Source: Cephalotrichum gorgonifer
Taxonomy: Eukaryota > Ascomycota > Sordariomycetes > Microascales > Microascaceae
Direction of reading: 5' to 3'
DNA: 64,000 nt
Assembly (NCBI GenBank): GCA_900312665.1
Contig: ONZQ02000009.1
Span: 305,328-369,327 of the forward strand
Made by a program: the position numbers and the translations under genes. Positions 12,204-23,951 of the stretch are shown piece by piece. A model generated the notes under the pieces. The model was not told the DNA's origin. It saw nothing but the letters and a program-made list of their open reading frames with translations, and did no database searches. The stretch's first letter is position 1. Every line of letters begins with the position of its first letter.

Positions 12204-12319
12204 GGGCTCGTGTCGCGCAATCGGTTAAGCAACCGAGCGCTATATCTATATATATAAGAAGCTGCATACGTACCAGCAAGAAGAATCCCATTGAGTTATT
12301 CTTAGATCGACTCGACTCC
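12204..12319 (+). pseudogene. tRNA-like relic (possible decayed tRNA or SINE head)
   Basis: The stretch at 12204-12230 resembles a tRNA 5' end with an A box (GTCGCGCAATCGGTTAAGC). At 12309-12319 GACTCGACTCC matches the B-box consensus GGTTCGANTCC at all but two positions. The distance between the boxes is larger than in a simple tRNA. I cannot fold a proper D stem, and the matching 3' acceptor strand is not found, so it is not a functional tRNA. It may be a chance match. Confidence 0.2.
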
Positions 12320-14220
12320 ATGTTTGCCAACAAACCCATACGCTATCTCGCTTTTGGCACCCTAACGACCGATATTCTCGCTTAGGCACTTGTACCGCAT
12401 AGTCGGGAGACGGAAGTAGAACTGCCGGGGGGGCAGACTTGCCTGCATTGTAGATCTAAGCTTTTACTGGCGACTCTCTCGGGTAGACTACTAGTATTCA
12501 CCCGGCTTTGCGGGGGCCACGCACATTTCTAATTCGTCCCCCTTGGTCGTGCGTTGGGCGTGAACAAGTGTCAACGAGTATGTATGTATAACTAGTTTCG
12601 GCGGTGCGTTTGCAGATCGTTCCGGTGTCTTTTTTTCCAGATAAACCCCGGGGGTGACATATCCCGGTAAGGATGCTATATCGGCCCTTCATATTACTTC
12701 TGGCCTACCGATGTTCCGTTGTAAAGAATGTACTCGTTGACCTTGCTGGAACACGGCCTGAAAAAGGAGATGACGGGCAAAGTGTGCCTCATGTCTTGGG
12801 TGGCATGGCCGGGGCATCCTGTCCAACACATCTCGTATAATACCGCGTGCTGGCCGGACCGGTACTAGTACAAGCACTGTGCAAGACACGGTTTCATTAT
12901 CCCCTCGCGAACTCGATCGACATGCCATTGTTTATGAGGTGGGGTTTTTTTTCTTCACACCATGGCGGACGAATGAATTACCTTGTTAGATGCTCAGCAC
13001 TACTTTTATATCCACGGCCTTCCCTGTTAAGTTCGCTCGCGAGACAATTGCGTCTAACACGACGCACCACCCGGATCGTAATCCGGTTTCCCTGACTCGG
13101 GGGGGGTGGTGGCCCAGGCCAAGGTCAAAATGCCAACGTTAGCACAGTTAATAATACCAAGAAAGCCAGGTTTGGCAAACAGATAAGAATGGCCGAAAGA
13201 GGGTGGAACAGACATTGGCTTGGCGATCTACGATTGGACCAAATGGGGGAGGAGAGGGAGTGGACTTGTACGAGTAAGATGGCGTTGCCACGAACGGGGA
13301 CTCACGTGAGCTAATTTTCATGCGAGGAAGAGGGGGGAACACGGCTGTGGGTGCACTAACGGGCTGTACAAGGACGGTCCCGTTGCCTCCCGCCCAGCGG
13401 GCCCAACTTTGCTTGCCGTTTTTCTGATCGCCGGTTTGCGCTTCCCTTCCCTTGCAGGTTCCCCCCAGGTCCCCGAAGGGAGCCATTCCTAATACAGGCA
13501 AGAACGGGGTCACGGCTGAGCTGGCCCTGGAAACGAGTGGATTTTTGGTTTGGCTTGGCGAGATTGAGAGTTGAGGGGGAAGGAACGGGGGGGTGGGTGG
13601 GTGGGATGCGGAGGAAATGTTCACGGGCGCGCATGGAGGGATTCAGGCTCATTCGAGTACGAGTACTATCACTTCGTACTGCAGCTTATTTCTTTCGACA
13701 TATGATATCTTCGCTGAAGAGGAGGGTCGACAATACATACTTTTTTAGAGGATTGTGTTTTCCCTCTCGGTGAGGAGAAACAAAGAAGGAGCGGTAAGGT
13801 GGGAAGGGGAGGGGGGGGGAGACGAGGGAACGCGCGAAGGATTCGAGTACAAGCATGGCTTTGCAGGGATGTACTGGGTGCCGGAAAGTACCTCGGGCAA
13901 GGATGCATCCAAGTACAAAGACACGCAAATGCACCAGACGGAATTTAGTGTCCAGCGTCGGGCATGCTAGTGGGGAAACGGTAAGCGTATTGTGCGTGGT
14001 GGGAGTCACTATTGGTTGGGTTGATGCTTGTACAAGGAAAGGACTCGGGTGTTCATATGATTGACAACGACGGGACCAGGCAGGGACTTTCAGTGGTCCC
14101 AACGCCGGAGGGTAAGGTTGGTGAAAACAGCGCTAGCAGGGGCCGACATATCGGGCACCTCCGACCGGGGTCACGAGGAAGGTGTGGGCGGGAGCGACAG
14201 CCCGTGTGCAGGTACCAGCA

Positions 14221-14500
14221 TAATAAGTATTCTGTATAGTAAGGTAAGAAGAGATAAGAAATGATAGTCTATTAAATATAGAAAAAAATTCCTATAAAAA
14301 TAAAATATATTTGTTGCTTAAGTAGAATTTCAAAAGTAGGTATATTTAATCTATTTATATAATAAAAAATTCTTTTAAAATATTAATTATATAATAATAT
14401 TTTAAAGAAATATTTCCCATCATATTTATAAAAATAAAAGCTAAATCTATACAGCTACTAGTATTAAGTAATATTGGTACTGTAAAATTTGGTCTATAAC
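14221..14500. other. A+T island, RIP-like
   Basis: About 280 bp made almost only of A and T, rich in TA steps, inside GC-rich DNA with sharp borders. No frame is coding. It looks like a heavily mutated repeat remnant. Confidence 0.6.
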
Positions 14501-14733
14501 TCAGCCAATCGCAGCCACTTAATGTCGGTTGGCACGTATGTACCAAGTATCCTCGTACCTTGCTGTGGGACTCCGTACTCCCTTGGCTTCCCGGCCCGCC
14601 CCATATCCTGTGACCAAGCCCAACTGTGCGACCCTGGCTAGGGCGCGGGACTGCCGCCGCCCCCCATGCCCAAGGCCAAGCCCGCACCCATGCAGTCACT
14701 CACGCCTACTCCCGCGTCCCTGCTTGGGCGCGA

Positions 14734-14757
14734 CGTACTCGTACAAGTACTTGTATA
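14734..14757. repeat. GTAC-family motif cluster with 14-bp palindrome
   Basis: Overlapping copies of GTACTCGTAC, GTACAAGTAC and GTACTTGTA; TACAAGTACTTGTA at 14742-14755 is a perfect palindrome. It is one of many intergenic copies of the same motif family in this window. Confidence 0.6.
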
Positions 14758-16386
14758 CTTTGTGCCGCTACTCCCCATTCACCAAGTTTAGTATATGAGT
14801 ATGTGTGCGTCCCGTCGGTGTCGATGTCACTTGCGCACCGCTCATTCGCCGGCTATGCTGAAGCCATTTGAGAGTACCAGTATTAATACCTGTCCCGACC
14901 GGGCGGGGCCCGCGGGGCAACCTGAGCCGATGTTTCCGTATTTGAGCGATCCTGGGGGAGACACTTCCTTGGGCTCCTTGCTCTGGCCTGGCGCCGTCGC
15001 ATTCGGGCTTCCTGCCGTTTTGACGAGTTTCCCTATCATCAACTTTCCCTGTCAACTTGCTTCGGAAGGTGGACCCTTAAATCTTCCGGGCCTACTACAT
15101 TGTACGCAATAGGATAAGCGTGCGTGCCTCCATTTACAATTCATACTTTCGCTAGTACACAATGAGAGGTAGGTCTCTCCCACCCATCCACACCTGGTGT
15201 ATAACGTGGAATTTTGACACCTCTTTGTCAATTCTGCCTGACGTCTCCTAGCCATCCTTCTGGTCAAGGAAACAAAGCAAGGTCGTATTTTGGTAGCTGC
15301 AGCTGCAACATGCGCATTTCGGAACAATCGACTTCTGGCCCCGGGAAGCCAAGACCTAGTTTGTTACTGAATACCGACCGGCTGTATTGCGGCCGCTTCC
15401 TTCCCTTCCCCCTCCCTCCCGCGCTTCCCGCCCATGTACTCGCAGATACTCGTGCTATAAGCGGGAGTGTAGAAGTACGTTAAAAAGGGGCGGCTACGCG
15501 AGAGGGAAGCGGCCTCGCGGGAGTGACCAGCCGGTATTTGATGCCTTCCCACTCGTACTTGTACTCGTGCTCGTATATATATCATCGCTGATGACGTACA
15601 CGTAGACTGGTCTGTTTGTATAAGTACGGGCTTCTATCGTCATCTGGACGCTGGGGTGATGTGCCCGAAGAAAATGCGATCTTAATGGAAAGTGCTATAG
15701 TCTCCTGCCTCTCACCGTAACCCGTCTAGACCTCTTTGACCTACCTACCTTACATTCTCTCCCCTTCCCCTGATACATCTCTTAAGCCATTGTTGGGGTG
15801 GAGGCGGCTTATGTTTGGACAGGTACTGCGAGCGTACAAGTACTCGTACATGCAGATGTGCGGGCTAGGTCCCGGCAAAGTACTCGTGTGGGTACTACCC
15901 TAAAGTACTCATATAAGTTTTCTTCCAATGTATATTCTAGGTATTTACCCAGCTTCCATTCTACCCCGAGTGCTAGGGCAGCAGTGGATGCCACGAGTGT
16001 CCATGTGGAGCTAACTAAGAGCCCATCTCCGTTGGAAAGTGCAAGTCAAGTATGAAGAATGTACCGTCCCACCCGTTTGTGTGCCCCGAGTAGTACAGAT
16101 ACAAGCAAAAGGGAAAGGATCCAGCGGCGGTCAGCCCAATTGATGGAAGGTGGAACCTGGCTTCCTGATTGATTGACCAGCATGAGCATTAGGGGGAACG
16201 GGGGGGGGGGTGGCTCCCGCTCCTCCCAAGCAAGTACGAGCGAGTACCGTGCTCCGTACCATTTCCCTTTCCCGTTCCCGTTCCCTTTCCCTTGTTATAT
16301 TATTATACCATGTCCTGGATGTACTAGTATTATCCTCCCCCCGGGCCCAGGCCCAGGCCCACACCCCTCCTCCACAAATGGATTCC

Positions 16387-16485
16387 ACCCACCCCACACC
16401 CCCCCCCCTGGCGGCATACAAGTACACNNNNNNNNNNNNNNNNNNNNACCACCCACACCCCCCCCCTGGCGGCATACAAGTACAC
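16387..16485. other. Assembly gap (20 N) with duplicated flanks
   Basis: Ns occupy 16428-16447. The roughly 40 bases before the gap (16387-16427) and the 38 after it (16448-16485) are the same sequence, ending GGCGGCATACAAGTACAC in both, and differ only in C-run lengths. The gap probably joins two contig ends that overlap, or sits in a small tandem duplication. Confidence 0.9.
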
Positions 16486-17273
16486 GAGACCTTGTCCCTA
16501 TCGAGCCGAGATACCACAGCCGTGGTATTTCTCCGCCACCGCTTCTGGGGACCCAAACCTTCCCTCATTCTTCCCCATCCCGCCCAAGGGGGAAGTCTTG
16601 GTCTCGTTAACTCGTTAAATAACCTTCCCACCCACCTTGGACTCTGTCGCACCTAGTACTTCCTTTTATCCCTTTTCGGAGTCTTGTGGTCGTAACGCTG
16701 GGCGGCCTGGTGTCTCTTTTTCTCGTCTCTCCCCCCCAAAGCTTTTGGTCCTCTCTCTATCTCCTTTCCTTTCGCGTCTTTTCCGCCGTATTTTTCTTCG
16801 GCCGCCCCCCCCCCGCCCCTTTTCCCTTCCCCGCCGGTTTTTTTTTATGTCTGATCCAGCCGGCCCGCCATCCTAATCCAAGTAAGTACGTTATTACCCC
16901 ACCGCGAGTACCCGCACTCTTGCTCTTACTCCCATCAGCCATCCTTCCCCCCCCTTCCGTGCCCCGTGCCCCGTACCCCGTGCCCGTCTTAAGATGCGGC
17001 TCTTCTCTCTCCCTCTCTCTCTCCTCATTCCGCGCATCCCCAACAGCCTTTCCGCTGATCGACCGACTGGAGAGTTTGCGCCATTTTACTAATATCGGCC
17101 CGCGCCCGCACTCACAGTCATACGGTCCCCGCATAATTGACTCCTGGGAGTTACTTGAATCACCAATCCCCGATAGGTGATAGGCGATAGGTGAAAAGCC
17201 CTGCGTTGGCGGTGGGATACACGCCACCCGGGCCGCCCCGTTTGCGTTTGTACTCGCGCGGCTCTGAGGGCCA

Positions 17274-18941
17274 ATGCCTCACTTTACATCAGCGAATACA
17301 GCCCAGCGCGACAGAAGTCGGGAGTACCCGTCCACAACGGATGCGGAGTCCCCGCGCTCCCAGTTCCCTCCTCACACGCCAAATCCAAATCCAAATATGG
17401 ATGAGCCTCCCCGCGGACAATATCCCCATCCACCTCCTGGGGAGGATGGGCCACGACACCCTCGGACACCTCAACCTCCCGTGACCTTGCCTCCTATGCG
17501 TGACCCAAGCGCCAGCTACTCTCATCAGCCTCCGCCTGGCTACGCTGGTCCCCCCCCACCGGCTGGAGTCGGATACGCGCCACCTCCTCCTTCGGGTGCC
17601 CATTCCAATGGCTACCCACCGCCTCCCCAGAATGGGCAGACGCCTTTACCTCCTCTCCAGCCCCCCCCACCAGGGAGCTCTCGATCTCCAAGCTACCCCC
17701 CGCACGTTGACCCCCGAGACGACCCCTATGCGCGAGGGAGACCGCCCTACGATCGGGATCCATACTACAGTGGCTACCGTGGCCACCCGCCTCCGCCCGA
17801 CTACTACAGCCGAGGCCAGCCCCCGCCGCACGACGACTACCACAGATCCCACCCTCCCCCAAGACACGAGGTCGAGTACCGGGCTGGGCCCCCTCGCCCT
17901 TACGACGCCGAATACGCCAACGGTGGTCATCCAAGGAACGGGTATTCTCCTTACCAGCAGGGACCACCTCAACCGGCTGGGCAGCCGATGCCCCAGGCAG
18001 CTCCAAGACAACGAACGTCGATAGCATGCCGGTACTGCAGGAAGCGAAAGGTATAGTTTTTCGAAAGCTCGGCGAGATATATGTTACCGGAGGTGCTAAC
18101 CGCCCGGTAGATTCGATGCAGTGGTTACCAGAACGCCCCGGGCGGCAGGTGCATTAACTGCACAAGGATGAATCAAGAGTGTATATTTCAGCCCGTATCC
18201 TCGAGCAGCACGGCTGCCTTCGTCCACGTCTCCGCCGTCCCTGGAGGCATTGCACCCGGTACGCCGTTGTATGGCGCGTACGGCCAACCACTGCCCGGTG
18301 GCGGCGGACCGCCAGGCCAACAAGCGCCGCCACCAGGTCCTCCGCCGCTGCAGGGGGGCCCTCCTCAAGGCGCGCAGTATCCCCCGCCGCACCACATTCA
18401 GAATCCGGCTTACTACCAGCCGGCCATGCGTTCACCAACGGATCTACACTCGCCCTATTCCGAGTCGGATGCGGCGTCTGCCAGCGGGAGGCGTAGAAGG
18501 CGAGAATCGGAGGACGGCCACGAACGACGACTGCCACCGCCGAATGTGAACGACGAGGAAGCGTGGCGACGGTCCCCCGTTTCCAGCAGCAATAGCCCTC
18601 GGAGCCAGTACTATCCATCTCAGCCCCCGATGCCCGCCCCTCCTGGCGGTGTAACCAGTGCCCACACGCCTCCTGTCTCCTCAAGCGGCCCGACGCCGCC
18701 TCATCGATCCCCAACAATGGCTCAGTCTAGTGGCCCGGGATCCAACGGTCATCATGATGGCGGGCAGCGTAGCGGCAGCTCGACCAAGGGTACAACACCA
18801 ACGCCCCAGGGCGCAGCCCCACCACCGCCTACTGGGCCGGGGTCAAAGTCGGTCATGAGGGTGACGAGTATCCTGGGCGATGCTCCCGCGCATGACATCG
18901 ACAGAAACATGCTGGGTCGGCTAAGCGGAGGTCCAAAATGA
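17274..18941 (+). CDS. Zn(II)2Cys6 binuclear-cluster transcription factor
   Basis: Fungal-type DNA-binding regulator expected in the nucleus. Exons 17274-18050 and 18111-18941 encode 535 residues; the 60-nt intron has a GCTAAC branch site. The intron falls inside the zinc cluster, joining CRYCRKRK to IRCSGYQNAPGG. The complete pattern is Cys-x2-Cys-x6-Cys-x10-Cys-x2-Cys-x6-Cys at about residues 250-290. The N-terminal half is proline-, glycine- and tyrosine-rich and looks disordered; the C-terminal part is Pro/Ser-rich and ends near VMRVTSILGD. No fungal-specific middle homology region is visible. The ATG follows an in-frame stop (TGA at 17265-17267). The target genes are unknown and the neighbours give no clue. 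Confidence 0.88.
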
Positions 18942-20080
18942 AGTCGTGTTCCTCACGCAAGGGGAGAAGCGCAGGCGATATAAGGCGAAAAGGGGGCCGG
19001 GAGGGCGGGATATAGCAACCTGGTGGAGCGATGCCCTCATTTTTTCATCTACGTTGCTTCCGGTACACTCTATGGATAGGTCGTCAGGTTACGCCTAGCT
19101 AGCCTATTCGTTTTGCAGTTTACCCTCCGACAAGTTCTCATCTCAAACCCAATCGCCGGCCGACCAATCGCGAAACCCGATTCACCTCGTCCAACTCTAC
19201 AGGGAACGGCCAGCGTGGTCTCTTATGGGACACCTCTGTCCATATCCCGACTGGCGCACCGCCACGGCACCTACCTTATCCGTGAAAACAGACTGCAAAG
19301 CGCTCGTGGACTACCGTCGACGATGTCTCCTACCGTCGCTTTTCCACCTCTTTCAGGGTCGCAGTTTTGTGGGCAGCAGGTGCTCCCGAGCCGGGAGGGA
19401 GGTTTGGCAACTACGAACGGTCGGTGTTCAAGAGTGGCTCGTTCCGACATGGCCTGGGTGCAGGAGCACCAAGGCGCGAATAAATAGGGGTTGGGGAGGG
19501 AGGGCATGAAAGGGAAAGTGGTCTGAAGCCCTTGTTTTTTTCAGCCGGCTACCACGAAGCCTTCTTTTTTTTTGGGCGTGTGGCCCGTCTTTTGCATTGG
19601 GTTTTCTCTCTCCAGGGATCTCGCGGTCTCCAAAAAAGGTTATGACTCGGAACGGTTTCTTCTTCTTTTTTTTCTTCTTTCGTCGTTGTGTTTTCTCACG
19701 TTTCCAATTAACATTAAAAGGAAGATTAGTCTGCCTCACGGCAACAGCAATTTGTATGGTTCTGGGGGCTTTCTTGGGGCTGGTTCTTTTAACGCTTTTT
19801 TTTTCAGTTAAAGAGGATGGGAGGATGGGAGGAAAGGAACGTGGCCCGGGGGGGAGGGGGGGAAGGGGGCGGTACGGGTGTTTTCGTGCTTCTATTGCTT
19901 TTTTGGGGCGCTCCGATTTTACATATTCTTATCACCAGTGTTATTAGTAGCCGAATATTGACGACCGGGTTCATGATCGGTTGGTTAGCGAGGCGAGTTT
20001 TGTTTCCGCTCCCTTGTTGTATTCTGTGTGGGATGGCAGTTGGCAGGTAACTGGCAGGGCGATATAGCGTGCGCCTGCCT

Positions 20081-20135
20081 CCATGTCTCATCCTGCACGT
20101 AAGGTCTCGGATTTTATATTTCGAGTGAGACATGG
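20081..20135. repeat. Inverted repeat, 10-bp perfect arms
   Basis: CCATGTCTCA at 20081-20090 is the exact reverse complement of TGAGACATGG at 20126-20135, separated by 35 nt. A GAGACGTCTC palindrome lies just downstream at 20164-20173. Confidence 0.75.
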
Positions 20136-20211
20136 AAACGTGTCTCTGGCTTGTCAGTTTTCTGAGACGTCTCTAAGGGATGATGCTCGGGAGTGAGTGA
20201 CTGAACCCCGC

Positions 20212-20256
20212 CATGTCTTAGACTCGCTGCCTGGGATGAGAGCCGGATAAGACATG
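20212..20256. repeat. Second inverted repeat with related arms
   Basis: CATGTCTTA at 20212-20220 is the exact reverse complement of TAAGACATG at 20248-20256, with a 27-nt spacer. The arms differ from the first inverted repeat by one transition (CTCA versus CTTA). Confidence 0.75.
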
Positions 20257-20959
20257 CTTCTAGCGTCAGGGGAGGGGGAGACAACGAAGACATAGTAGAG
20301 CGAAGGATAGGGGATCAGGTCTTAACCAGGCTTTAGAAAGGGGCGAGACAGGGCAAGGTAGACAGACAGGCCCCTTCTCGCTTGATGACGTGGGCCTGCC
20401 ATCGTGAGGGTCATCCTGTGGATTTTGATTTCGTATATGAGGTGGCTTCGTCCGGCCTAGCTACATATCTTCGGGCTCAACCCGACTGGACCCTCAATAT
20501 ATGGCTATTCTGTCTTGGGGCAGACCGGCTACGACTGACGAATGATTTGACTGGTCTTGACCCCGCCAGGTGTACGTGTGAGCCTCTTATTTTCTTTCGA
20601 GAGAGCCCGATTCCTCACATGTGACTTTTTAGATGAGGTCGACTTACACGCTCTCCCCCCACCCGTGGACACTGGGTGACGACGACCTTTGGCCACAGAG
20701 GGAGGTTGCAGACAGAATGTATCCGGGTATTTTACTCACATCCTACACTCGGGGCCAATGGGCTACCGTTCTAAGAACTTCGCCACGAGTCTTGGCTGCG
20801 AATTTGGGGGGAACGCGTGGCTCGAGTGATGTAGCAAGTGACGAAGTCGAATCATGGGACGAGGACGTGCCAAAACCGGAAACGGGTGGGACACTAGCAA
20901 TACCAGATCGCTGCGTAGTTGCTTAGTAATACGTGAGCTCTTCCTCGGGAAAGGAGATA

Positions 20960-21180
20960 TGAATAGCTCTAATACAGTTATAGGCTGTACTTTTATATTA
21001 TTATAAGTAAATAAATTAATAATATAATATATAATAAAGATAAAATTTTATATAAAATAATATTACAAATAAAAAAAATAACAAAAAATAATAATTATTA
21101 AATAAATATTTATATATTATTTAAAGAATATGAATATAAATATAAATATAAATATTAAATAAATTCAGTGTCTTGATAGC
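20960..21180. other. A+T island, RIP-like
   Basis: About 220 bp of nearly pure A/T, including an ATAAAT-type simple repeat near 21130-21160. It is non-coding and bounded by ordinary GC-rich sequence. Confidence 0.6.
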
Positions 21181-21590
21181 GTACGACAAGTGTACCTGTC
21201 TTTAAACTATAGAATTTCACAGATACGTTCTATGCAAAGCCTAGTGTCGCTTAGTACTATCTATACAAGAACCCCACGGACCAAAGGCAGCGGCAGGTAC
21301 ACCTACCTGCCTGGAACGCCTGCCTAGCTTCTGTGCTATGAACCAACATGCAGGATCGCATCTCAATCCTTCGATCCCGTTCCCATCTCATTCGCCCATT
21401 ATTACTCACAAACTTGCGACCTCTACCATTTAAACCTGCCACACGCCCGTCGCACCCCCCCTTCGGCGCTATCTCTCGCCCTTGTCCTGTCCAACCGCCC
21501 CATTGACCATTAACGACCCCTCTAACCTTATCCACACACGGCGGTATCCTCCATTCGGCGAGCTCGCTCGCCAAAGCCGACGCGCCCACC

Positions 21591-23347
21591 ATGAAGGGAC
21601 TTGGCGTAAACAAGGTGATAGGGACTATCAAGCGTCGAACCACAGGTAGACATATCCCCTCCTTGTCGGGGTCTCGACGACCGCCGGTGTTTATCTATCC
21701 CGTGCTAACTACGCGCGGGGAATATTTCAGGTCTAGCCGCGCCTTCTGCGGAGAATGCATCAGAGCCAACGGGCGAGAGCCCGGAAGCGATTGCTTCGAA
21801 CGCGGTCGTATGTCATCCATCTTTCGCCGCTGCCGCCACAGGGACAATCAGATTGCTGAGGCGGATTCAAAAGCCAGTTCACTAACCGGAGCCCCGTCTA
21901 GAAACGATTCTGCTTCTCTGATAGCAAGGCACGATCACCCCTACCCTACCCGCCCGTTCCGCCCATCCCGAAACATGACGTCTAACCAGGGTCTCTTCCC
22001 CCCAATTTAGCAGGGTGACGAGGTCCTCTTCCTCCCTACCATCGTCGACGCTGCCGAATCCTCCCCCGCTGCCGCCGCCGAGTGCGCGCGCCTACTCCGG
22101 AAGTACCTGGTGAAGAGCTACACCACCCCGTCCTCAACCCAATACAACGCCGTCATGCTCGTCCGCATCCTCACAGACAATCCGGGCCCCACCTTTACGC
22201 GCAACCTAGACAAGAAGTTCGTCGACACCGTCAAGGAACTACTCAAGCACGGTCGCGACCGCAGCGTCCTTAACCTCTTAATGGAGACCCTCGACACCTT
22301 CGAGTTCACAAAGTCGTGGGACGAGGGCCTGACACCTCTGATAGAGATGTGGAAAAAGGAGAAGCTGAAGAATACTGCTGTAAGCTCCCAAACCCCTCCG
22401 TCATGTGTAATCTTGGTTCAGGATCTAATAGCTCTCTTTTCTAGTACTCGGGCCCTCCAAGGCCGTCACCCGATCAACATTACTTCGTGACACCCCAACC
22501 CCGTAACGACGCCCATGGCAGCTATTCAACCCCCTCCCACCACCACGGCAACAACGGCAACAGTAGCAACAGGCTCCCCGACCCCGATCAGCTCGCTTCT
22601 CGCCTCGAGGAGGCCACCACCTCTGCAAAGCTCCTCACCCAGTTCATCACCAACTCCACCGCCCAGGAGCTTCTCGAGAACGACCTTGTGAAGGAGTTCG
22701 CCTCGCGATGCCAGAGCGCCTCCAAGAGCGTACAGGGCTACATGGCGGCCGAGAACCCGGCGCCAGATCACGAGACGATGGAGTCCCTCCTCGACACGAA
22801 CGAGCAGCTTCAGGCGGCGCTGACCGCCCACCACCGCGCAGTGCTCAGCGCGAAGAAGAGCCTCGGCCTGTCCTCTGGCCCTGCGGGTACCTCGACGCCG
22901 AGGACCCTTAGCCATGATACCGGCTTTACCCAACAGAATATTGCCTCCAGCGGCAGCGGACTTGCGCAGGGATCCTCGTCGCGGTCGACGCCGCACGACC
23001 CACAGTCCCGCCGTAACGTCAGGGGTGGGGAGACAAGCGACTCCCCTCCAGTGCCGCCTCGCGATGTGGATAAGGGGAAGAGGGCGGTAGCGGAACACTA
23101 TGATCCGCCGTCCGGGGCACCTTCGGGCTCAAACAACCACCCCGATGACCCTTTCTCGGACCCGAAAGACGATGTGGATCACCGGGGGGGTGAGTCGTCG
23201 TTCTCGGCGCATGATGCTCTAGCATTTGACTCGTCCCGCTCCGGGTTTAGTGCCGCGGCGCCGTACTCTTCCCAGGGGTCTGGTGCGAGAGCGGGTGGGT
23301 CGGGGGGTGACGATGATGATATTTATGGTTCAGCATCTAGAAGGTAG
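21591..23347 (+). CDS. LSB5: VHS-GAT domain adaptor, Lsb5-like
   Basis: Endocytic/endosomal adaptor; yeast Lsb5 binds Las17 and ubiquitin. Clear exons are 21591-21645, 21731-21807, 22011-22379 and 22445-23347. A 27-nt exon at 21902-21928 (KRFCFSDSK) fits between the second and third; with it the product is 476 residues. The VHS domain starts MKGLGVNKVIGTIKRR and continues GDEVLFLPTIVDAAESS, then DNPGPTFTRNLDKKFVDTVK. The GAT domain covers QLASRLEEATTSAKLLTQFI to HHRAVLSAKKSLGL. The tail is acidic and Pro/Ser-rich. The micro-exon supplies the missing VHS helix but needs a GC donor. The next acceptor is a tandem TAG-CAG site that adds or skips one Gln. It is convergent with the acyl-CoA synthetase gene. 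Confidence 0.87.
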
Positions 23348-23951
23348 GGGGGCGGCCTATAAGGGGGAGAGAGGGGAGAGCGACGGATTTTTTTTTCTAT
23401 GTTTGTGAGGGAGGGAGGAGGAGATTTGGAGGTCGCTACGGCGTCTCACGGTCGATGTTTTGTGCATTTGAGCTGGCCTCGAGCGGATCAAGGGGGCGGC
23501 GTTGAGCAGATGGGGAAGAAAGCTAGCGGTAGTCTGTGAATATATTTTTCGGTGGAATATTACCCCTTTTCTTTTTGATCACGACATTTTTTCGAGTTGA
23601 ACCCTGCTGGGCGAGTTGAACGTCGGGCGATATTATACTCAGGAACCAAGGGCGTCAATTTAAGCTCAAATGTGCCTTGGTCAGCAGACTGTTGTGTCTG
23701 AGTTGTCACATCCCTTTTTCCAAGTTCTAGAAGATTAAACGGCCATGAGGTAATAATTCAAATCACCCTGAGCTAAGATATTCTACATCACAGCGCCCAG
23801 GTCTCTCTCTCTCTCTCCCTCTCGTTTGACCACCTCCTTCCACGTCCATGCAATGTTCATATTAACCTACAACCTACAGCCTCGATTCTATACAGGGCAA
23901 AACGCTTCATGGATGCCCCCCAAAAATTAGCAGATATATAAATATATACAT
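23348..23951. other. Tail-to-tail region between LSB5 and the acyl-CoA synthetase gene
   Basis: Holds both 3' regions and a CT dinucleotide run at 23802-23823. No gene is seen. Confidence 0.55.

Larger units (their letters stand above)
11171..17273. other. Six-kilobase gene desert
   Basis: No exon chain with protein-family features is found on either strand. It contains a tRNA-like relic (about 12204-12319), an AT island (14221-14500), many GTAC-type motif copies (mainly 13.6-16.5 kb), a 20-N gap with duplicated flanks (16428-16447), and pyrimidine-rich tracts before the Zn2Cys6 gene. The content fits decayed repeats, but no element can be reconstructed. Confidence 0.6.
18942..21590. other. 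Gene-poor region with inverted repeats and an AT island
   Basis: Contains the 3' region of the Zn2Cys6 gene, two paired inverted repeats (20081-20256), an AT island (20960-21180) and the LSB5 promoter. Small open frames at 20382-20926 have no family features. Confidence 0.55.

Noticed and set aside
20382..20926. Two adjacent small plus-strand frames
   Set aside because: No recognisable domain, no consistent splice sites joining them, and composition like the surrounding intergenic DNA.
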